NCBI GenBank assembly: GCA_022823765.1
Contig: JAJEHK010000038.1
Location: 1-33,969 of the forward strand
Direction: 5' to 3'
DNA: 33,969 nucleotides
Source: Alphaproteobacteria bacterium
GTDB lineage: Bacteria; Pseudomonadota; Alphaproteobacteria; SP197
In this document: piece by piece, positions 29,449 through 33,969 of the stretch
Numbering within the stretch: the first letter of the stretch is position 1
Layout of the letters: every line of letters starts with the position of its first letter
Made by a program: the position numbers and the translations under genes
Notes under the pieces: generated by a model
The model's database searches: none
What the model was told of the DNA's origin: nothing
Seen by the model: the letters and a program-made list of their open reading frames with translations, nothing else

Positions 29449-29478
29449 TTGACCCTGGTGCCGGCTTGTGACTAGGTT
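29449..29478 (+). promoter_or_regulatory. Putative promoter of tRNA-Thr
   Basis: TTGACC (29449-29454), 18-bp spacer, TAGGTT (29473-29478), ending 23 bp before the tRNA 5' end. The -10 match is weak. Confidence 0.4.
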
Positions 29479-29501
29479 CCCCGCCCTGAACGGGTGCCCC
29501 A

Positions 29502-29576
29502 GCCGAAGTAGCTCAGTGGCAGAGCAACTGATTCGTAATCAGTAGGTCGGGAGTTCGAATCTCCCCTTCGGCACCA
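29502..29576 (+). tRNA. tRNA-Thr (anticodon CGU), CCA encoded
   Basis: GCCGAAG TA GCTC AGTGGCA GAGC A ACTGA TTCGTAA TCAGT AGGTC GGGAG TTCGAAT CTCCC CTTCGGC A CCA: complete cloverleaf by manual folding, with anticodon CGT in a 7-nt loop. Confidence 0.96.
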
Positions 29577-29599
29577 TTCTGCCGGATCAATCTGGAACC

Positions 29600-30733
29600 A
29601 TGGCCGCATTTGATGTCGTCATCATTGGCGCAGGCGTGGTGGGAGCGTCGCTCGCCTGGCGCCTTGCGTCATCCTGCAGGGTGGCGATCGTCGAGGCGGA
29701 AGACCAGCCAGGCTATCACAGCACGGGACGATCGGCGGCGCATTACACCGATGTGATCGGCGGCGCGGTCGTCCAGGCCCTCAGCGCCGCCACCAGGCCC
29801 TTTCTCGAGAATCCGCCGCCAGGGTTCACCGATGTACCCCTGATCAGGAGGCGCCCCGTTCTCCTTCTCTTCGGAACCGGAACCCGGGACGCAGCGTTCA
29901 CGCTTCACGGATTGAGCCATGTGATCGGGCACCAGCTCTTCGAACTTGATCGCGACGGGTGCCTCGAACTGTGTCCGGTCCTCAAGCCGGAGAAGATCCA
30001 ATCAGGGCTCTGGGAACCCGCTGCCGGCGATATCGACGTCCATGCCATCCACGGCGCCTATCTCCGGGCGGCGCGAGCGTCCGGTGCCACCATGTTCCTC
30101 AATGCGCCGGTCACTGAGATGGAACACCGCAGCGGGGTCTGGCACGTGACGGTGCCCGGAAAGACCCTCGAGGCGCCCGTCGTGGCCAATTGCGCCGGTG
30201 CCTGGGGCGATGTCGTCGGCCGCATTGCCGGGGCCGCGCCAGTCGGCCTCGTACCCATGCGCCGCACCGCCTTCACGTTCCGTGGGCCGAACGGCATGGA
30301 CCATGGCGCCTGGCCGCTGGTCGCCGATGATGGCGAGAGTTTCTACTTCAAGCCGGAGGCCGGACTGATCCTCGGTTCCCTGGCCGACGAACAGCCAAGC
30401 GAACCCTGCGATGCCGCGCCCGAGGAACTGGACCTCGCCCTCGCCGCCCACCGGATCATGGAGTGGACCACACTCGACATCCGGCGCATGGAAAGCCGGT
30501 GGGCGGGATTGCGAAGCTTCGTCCCGGACAGGCTGCCGGTGACAGGCTTCGACCCTTCATGTGAGGGGTTCTTCTGGAATGTCGGCCAGGGAGGAGCCGG
30601 AATCCAGACGTCCACGGGTCTGTCGGCCTATGCCGCCTCCGTCATCCTCGGCAACGGCCTGCCACAGGATCTCCTCGACGCAGGTCTGGATTCGGAAACC
30701 CTGTCGCCGTCAAGACTGGGTGGCGCCCGCTGA
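29600..30733 (+). CDS. FAD-dependent oxidoreductase (DAO/glycine oxidase-like)
   Basis: FDVVIIGAGVVGASLAWRLASSCRVAIVEAEDQPGYHSTGRSAA (Rossmann GxGxxG); C-terminal PVTGFDPSCEGFFWNVGQGGAGIQTS. Confidence 0.92.
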   Translation: MAAFDVVIIGAGVVGASLAWRLASSCRVAIVEAEDQPGYHSTGRSAAHYTDVIGGAVVQALSAATRPFLENPPPGFTDVPLIRRRPVLLLFGTGTRDAAFTLHGLSHVIGHQLFELDRDGCLELCPVLKPEKIQSGLWEPAAGDIDVHAIHGAYLRAARASGATMFLNAPVTEMEHRSGVWHVTVPGKTLEAPVVANCAGAWGDVVGRIAGAAPVGLVPMRRTAFTFRGPNGMDHGAWPLVADDGESFYFKPEAGLILGSLADEQPSEPCDAAPEELDLALAAHRIMEWTTLDIRRMESRWAGLRSFVPDRLPVTGFDPSCEGFFWNVGQGGAGIQTSTGLSAYAASVILGNGLPQDLLDAGLDSETLSPSRLGGAR

Positions 30734-30755
30734 CCTCCTGGCGGCAGCGGGCGCC
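30722..30755. terminator. GC-rich stem-loop between convergent genes, possible bidirectional terminator (no clear T-tract)
   Basis: Perfect 11-bp inverted repeat GGCGCCCGCTG (30722-30732) / CAGCGGGCGCC (30745-30755) with a 12-nt loop, overlapping the stop of the FAD oxidoreductase and 12 bp from the end of the opposing aminotransferase. Confidence 0.45.
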
Positions 30756-30767
30756 CGTGACAGGTGA

Positions 30768-32156
30768 TCAGGCTGCGTCGAGCAGGCTCTCCTGGCGGAC
30801 GTACTCAAGGGTGTCGTCGAGTGCTGCCTTCAGGCGATCGAAGATCTGGTGAATCTGCTCTTCCTCGATGATGAGAGGAGGGCAGACCGCGACAGAGTTC
30901 CCACCGGCCGCCCGCACGATGAGGCGATGCGCGAGGCACCGTTCGCCACAGTAGTTGGCAATGGCGGGCGGGAAGTTCTCCCGGGTCCCCTTGTCCCTGA
31001 CGAGTTCCACCGCGCCGATGAGGCCGACACCCCTCGCTTCGCCGACGATCGGGTGATCGCCGAGGGCCATGAGTCGTTCCTGCATGACCGGTGCTATCCT
31101 GGCGACGTGGTCGGCGATGTTGATTTCGTCGTAGATCTTGAGGGTCTCGACAGCAACCGCTGCCGGAACGGGATGGCCCGAATAGGTGAAGCCTGTCGCA
31201 AACACGCCGTTTTCATCCGAAAAATCGCGAATTGGTCCATAGACCTTTTCGTTCACGATCACCGCACTGATCGGCAGGTAGGCCGAGGAAAGTTGCTTGG
31301 CGACGACCATGATGTCGGGCTTGATGCCGTAAGTGTTGGAACCGAACAGCTGACCGGTGCGGTGGAAACCGCAGATCACCTCGTCGGCGATCATCAGCAC
31401 GTCGTATTTCGCCAGCACGGCCTGGATCTTCTCGAAGTAGCCGGCGGGTGGCACGATGACACCGCCGGCGCCCATGACAGGCTCGGCGATGAAGGCGGCC
31501 ACGGTCTCGGGTCCCTCGGCGAGGATCATCTGTTCGAGTTCCTCGGCCCTTCGGGTCGCGAAATCCTCTTCCGATTCACCTTCCAGGCCTTCGTGGTACC
31601 AGTGCGGTGACCCCGTGTGCATGATGTTGGCGATCGGCAGATCGAAGCCCTGGTGCATCAGCGGAATGCCGGTGAGGCTGCCCGACGATACGCAGATACC
31701 GTGATAACCGCCGAGGCGGGCGATGATCTTCTTCTTTTCCGGCTTGCCGCGGGCGTTGTTGTAGTACCAGACGAACTTCACCGCATGGTCGTTGGCCTCG
31801 GAACCGGAGTTGGCGAACCAGACACGCGCCATCGGTGCCGGTGACATGTCGATCAGGCGTTCGGCCAGTTCGATGGACGGCATCGAGGAGCGGTGAAAGA
31901 AGGCGTGGTAGTAGGGGAGCTTGCGCATCTGTGCGGCCGCTGCCTGAACCAGCCGTTCGTTGTTGAAGCCGAGCGAGGTGCACCACAGGCCGGCGAGTCC
32001 CTCGATGTAGGTGTTGCCTTCGAGATCCTCGACATGGACGCCGTTGCCCTTCTCGATGATGAGCGGGCCTTCCCTCTCATGTGTCACCAGATTGGAATAG
32101 GGGTGGATGAGGGTTGCGGCGTCGCGCGCATGGGGAGAATTCGGGATGACGGTCAT
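30768..32156 (-). CDS. Class III aminotransferase (aspartate/omega-aminotransferase family)
   Basis: LEGNTYIEGLAGLWCTSLGFNNERL, WFANSGSEANDHAVKFVWYYNN, GYHGICVSSGSLTG, VLMIADEVICGFHRTGQLFGSNTYGIKPDIMVVAKQLSSAYLPISAVIV (PLP Lys), ATGFTYSGHPVPAAVAVETL. Confidence 0.95.
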   Translation of the reverse strand: MTVIPNSPHARDAATLIHPYSNLVTHEREGPLIIEKGNGVHVEDLEGNTYIEGLAGLWCTSLGFNNERLVQAAAAQMRKLPYYHAFFHRSSMPSIELAERLIDMSPAPMARVWFANSGSEANDHAVKFVWYYNNARGKPEKKKIIARLGGYHGICVSSGSLTGIPLMHQGFDLPIANIMHTGSPHWYHEGLEGESEEDFATRRAEELEQMILAEGPETVAAFIAEPVMGAGGVIVPPAGYFEKIQAVLAKYDVLMIADEVICGFHRTGQLFGSNTYGIKPDIMVVAKQLSSAYLPISAVIVNEKVYGPIRDFSDENGVFATGFTYSGHPVPAAVAVETLKIYDEINIADHVARIAPVMQERLMALGDHPIVGEARGVGLIGAVELVRDKGTRENFPPAIANYCGERCLAHRLIVRAAGGNSVAVCPPLIIEEEQIHQIFDRLKAALDDTLEYVRQESLLDAA

Positions 32157-32256
32157 GACGGGATCCTCGTTGGCAGGTCTGGTCAGGTTCCGTTCTCTTT
32201 AGTCCACTTCCCCGCAGAAGGCTATACTCGCGGGCGGTCAATCGCGACTCGCCGGT

Positions 32257-33969
32257 ATGGCTCATGACCGCTATGGTGAGAAGCATTCGCCCCTCCAGGA
32301 AAGCGGTCCTCCATTCATGCCGGAAGGCGAGGTCAGCCTCGATGACAAGTACGTTCTTGAAGAAGGACGTGTCTACCTGACGGGCATCCAGGCCCTGGTT
32401 CGCCTGCCCCTGGAGCAGCGCCGGCGCGATGCCAGGGCGGGACTCGACACGGCGGGGTTCATTTCCGGATACCGCGGTTCACCCCTCGGCGGCTATGACC
32501 AGCAGCTCTGGCGTGCCGCGGAACACCTGGAAGAGCACCGCATCCACTTCCAGCCCGGCATCAACGAGGATCTCGCGGCGACGGCCATCTGGGGCACTCA
32601 GCAGACACAGTTGTTCGATGACGCACGCCACGACGGGGTGTTCGCCTACTGGTATGGCAAGGGACCGGGGGTCGACCGTTCCGGTGATGTCTTCAGACAT
32701 GGCAATCTGGCCGGATCGGCGAAGCATGGCGGTGTACTGCTGATTGCCGGTGATGATCACGGCTGCCGGTCCTCGACACTGCCGCACCAGAGCGAACAGG
32801 CCTTCGTGGCGGCCGGCATTCCGGTTCTCAACCCGGCGGGTGTGGCGGAGATTCTCGACTTCGGAATCATCGGCATGGAAATGTCCCGCCATTCGGGATG
32901 CTGGATCGGTTTCAAGACGACGGCGGACAACCTCGATGCATCCTCATCGATCGAGCTCGTGGCGGACCGGTCGATCATCGCACCTCCTTCGGTCGATCCG
33001 GTGCCCGGGGGGCTCAACATCCGCTGGCCCGATGACCCGATGCGCCAGGAGGAGCGCCTGCAGAACCACAAGCTCGGCGCCGCAAGGGCCTTCGCCCGGG
33101 CGAACCGTCTCGACCGCATTGCCGGAGGCCGCCACAGGGCGCGTCTTGGAATCGTGGCAGCCGGGAAATCGTGGCTTGATCTGGCCCAGGCCCTGGACGA
33201 TCTCGGACTCGATGACGCCGCGATGGAGGCTGTCGGTCTGCGTCTCTACAAGGTAGGCATGACGTGGCCCCTGGAGCCGGACGGGCTCGCCGAGTTCGCC
33301 ACGGGTCTCGAGGACATTGTCGTCATCGAGGAAAAGCGCGCTCTCATCGAAACGCAGATCAAGGAGGTTCTCTATCATCTGCCGGCGACGGACCGGCCAC
33401 GCGTGAGCGGCAAGCGTGATCCGGCGGGAACACCTCTCGTGGCGTCGGATGGCGAGCTGGAACCGTCGACAATCGCCCGGATCATCGCGCCCCGTCTCGA
33501 CGCGCTCACCGATTCCACGACCTTCGCCGGACGACTTCGTGCCCGCCACCAGCCAACCCCTGACGTGGAAGCGCCACCCCTTGAGCGCACGCCCTACTTC
33601 TGTGCCGGCTGTCCGCACAACACGTCGACCAGGGTGCCCCCGGAAAGCCGGGCCCTCGCCGGCATTGGCTGCCACTACCTGGCGCTCGGCATGAAGAGGA
33701 ACACCGCGACCTTCACCCACATGGGTGCGGAGGGCGCCTCATGGATCGGCCAGGCCCCGTTCGTCGACACGGACCATGTCTTTGTCAATCTGGGCGACGG
33801 CACCTACAGCCACTCGGGCCTGCTGGCGATCCGTGCCGCCGCGGCGGCAAACGTCAACATCACCTACAAGATCCTGTGCAATGATGCCGTAGCGATGACA
33901 GGCGGGCAGAGCGCCGACATCGATGTCAGCCCGGCCCGGATCGCCCGCCAGGTGGCGTCGGAAGGGGTA
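32257..33969 (+). CDS. Indolepyruvate ferredoxin oxidoreductase family protein, N-terminal part (3' truncated by window)
   Basis: Open for 571 codons to the window end: MAHDRYGEKHSPLQESGPPFMPEGEVSLDDKYVLEEGRVYLTGIQALVRLPLEQRRRDARAGLDTAGFISGYRGSPLGGYDQQL…PYFCAGCPHNTSTRVP…VNLGDGTYSHSGLLAIRAA. Missing from ORF track because no stop is in the window. Confidence 0.92.
   Translation, partial: MAHDRYGEKHSPLQESGPPFMPEGEVSLDDKYVLEEGRVYLTGIQALVRLPLEQRRRDARAGLDTAGFISGYRGSPLGGYDQQLWRAAEHLEEHRIHFQPGINEDLAATAIWGTQQTQLFDDARHDGVFAYWYGKGPGVDRSGDVFRHGNLAGSAKHGGVLLIAGDDHGCRSSTLPHQSEQAFVAAGIPVLNPAGVAEILDFGIIGMEMSRHSGCWIGFKTTADNLDASSSIELVADRSIIAPPSVDPVPGGLNIRWPDDPMRQEERLQNHKLGAARAFARANRLDRIAGGRHRARLGIVAAGKSWLDLAQALDDLGLDDAAMEAVGLRLYKVGMTWPLEPDGLAEFATGLEDIVVIEEKRALIETQIKEVLYHLPATDRPRVSGKRDPAGTPLVASDGELEPSTIARIIAPRLDALTDSTTFAGRLRARHQPTPDVEAPPLERTPYFCAGCPHNTSTRVPPESRALAGIGCHYLALGMKRNTATFTHMGAEGASWIGQAPFVDTDHVFVNLGDGTYSHSGLLAIRAAAAANVNITYKILCNDAVAMTGGQSADIDVSPARIARQVASEGV

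Overview
This 34 kb, GC-rich window reads as ordinary alphaproteobacterial (Rhodospirillales-like, by inference) chromosome. It is densely coded and mostly housekeeping or metabolic. From left to right it contains: the 3' end of a 3-hydroxyacyl-CoA dehydrogenase; a small RHH/PIN toxin-antitoxin-like pair with a palindromic operator-like promoter; an MFS transporter; an argH-lptM-like-lysA-DUF4175-ftsE-ftsX-ydcF-plsC run with several overlapping start/stop codons; a class II (B12-dependent) ribonucleotide reductase; a SAM methyltransferase; a 298-aa protein with AT-hook-like motifs and two related C-terminal modules; an Ldh-family oxidoreductase; acetyl-CoA synthetase; a four-gene sugar ABC transporter operon; a creatininase-family/TPP-enzyme pair; a hemC-hemD-mitofilin(Mic60)-hemY operon; tRNA-Thr(CGU); an FAD-dependent oxidoreductase; a class III aminotransferase; and the 5' part of an indolepyruvate ferredoxin oxidoreductase. 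I saw no CRISPR array, rRNA, prophage, transposase or large repeat. The best novelty candidates are the AT-hook/duplicated-module protein (13910-14806) and the TA-like module with its nested palindromes. A 36-aa lipoprotein (3952-4062) and the truncated genes at both window edges are absent from the supplied ORF track. I found no convincing wholly new multi-gene system.
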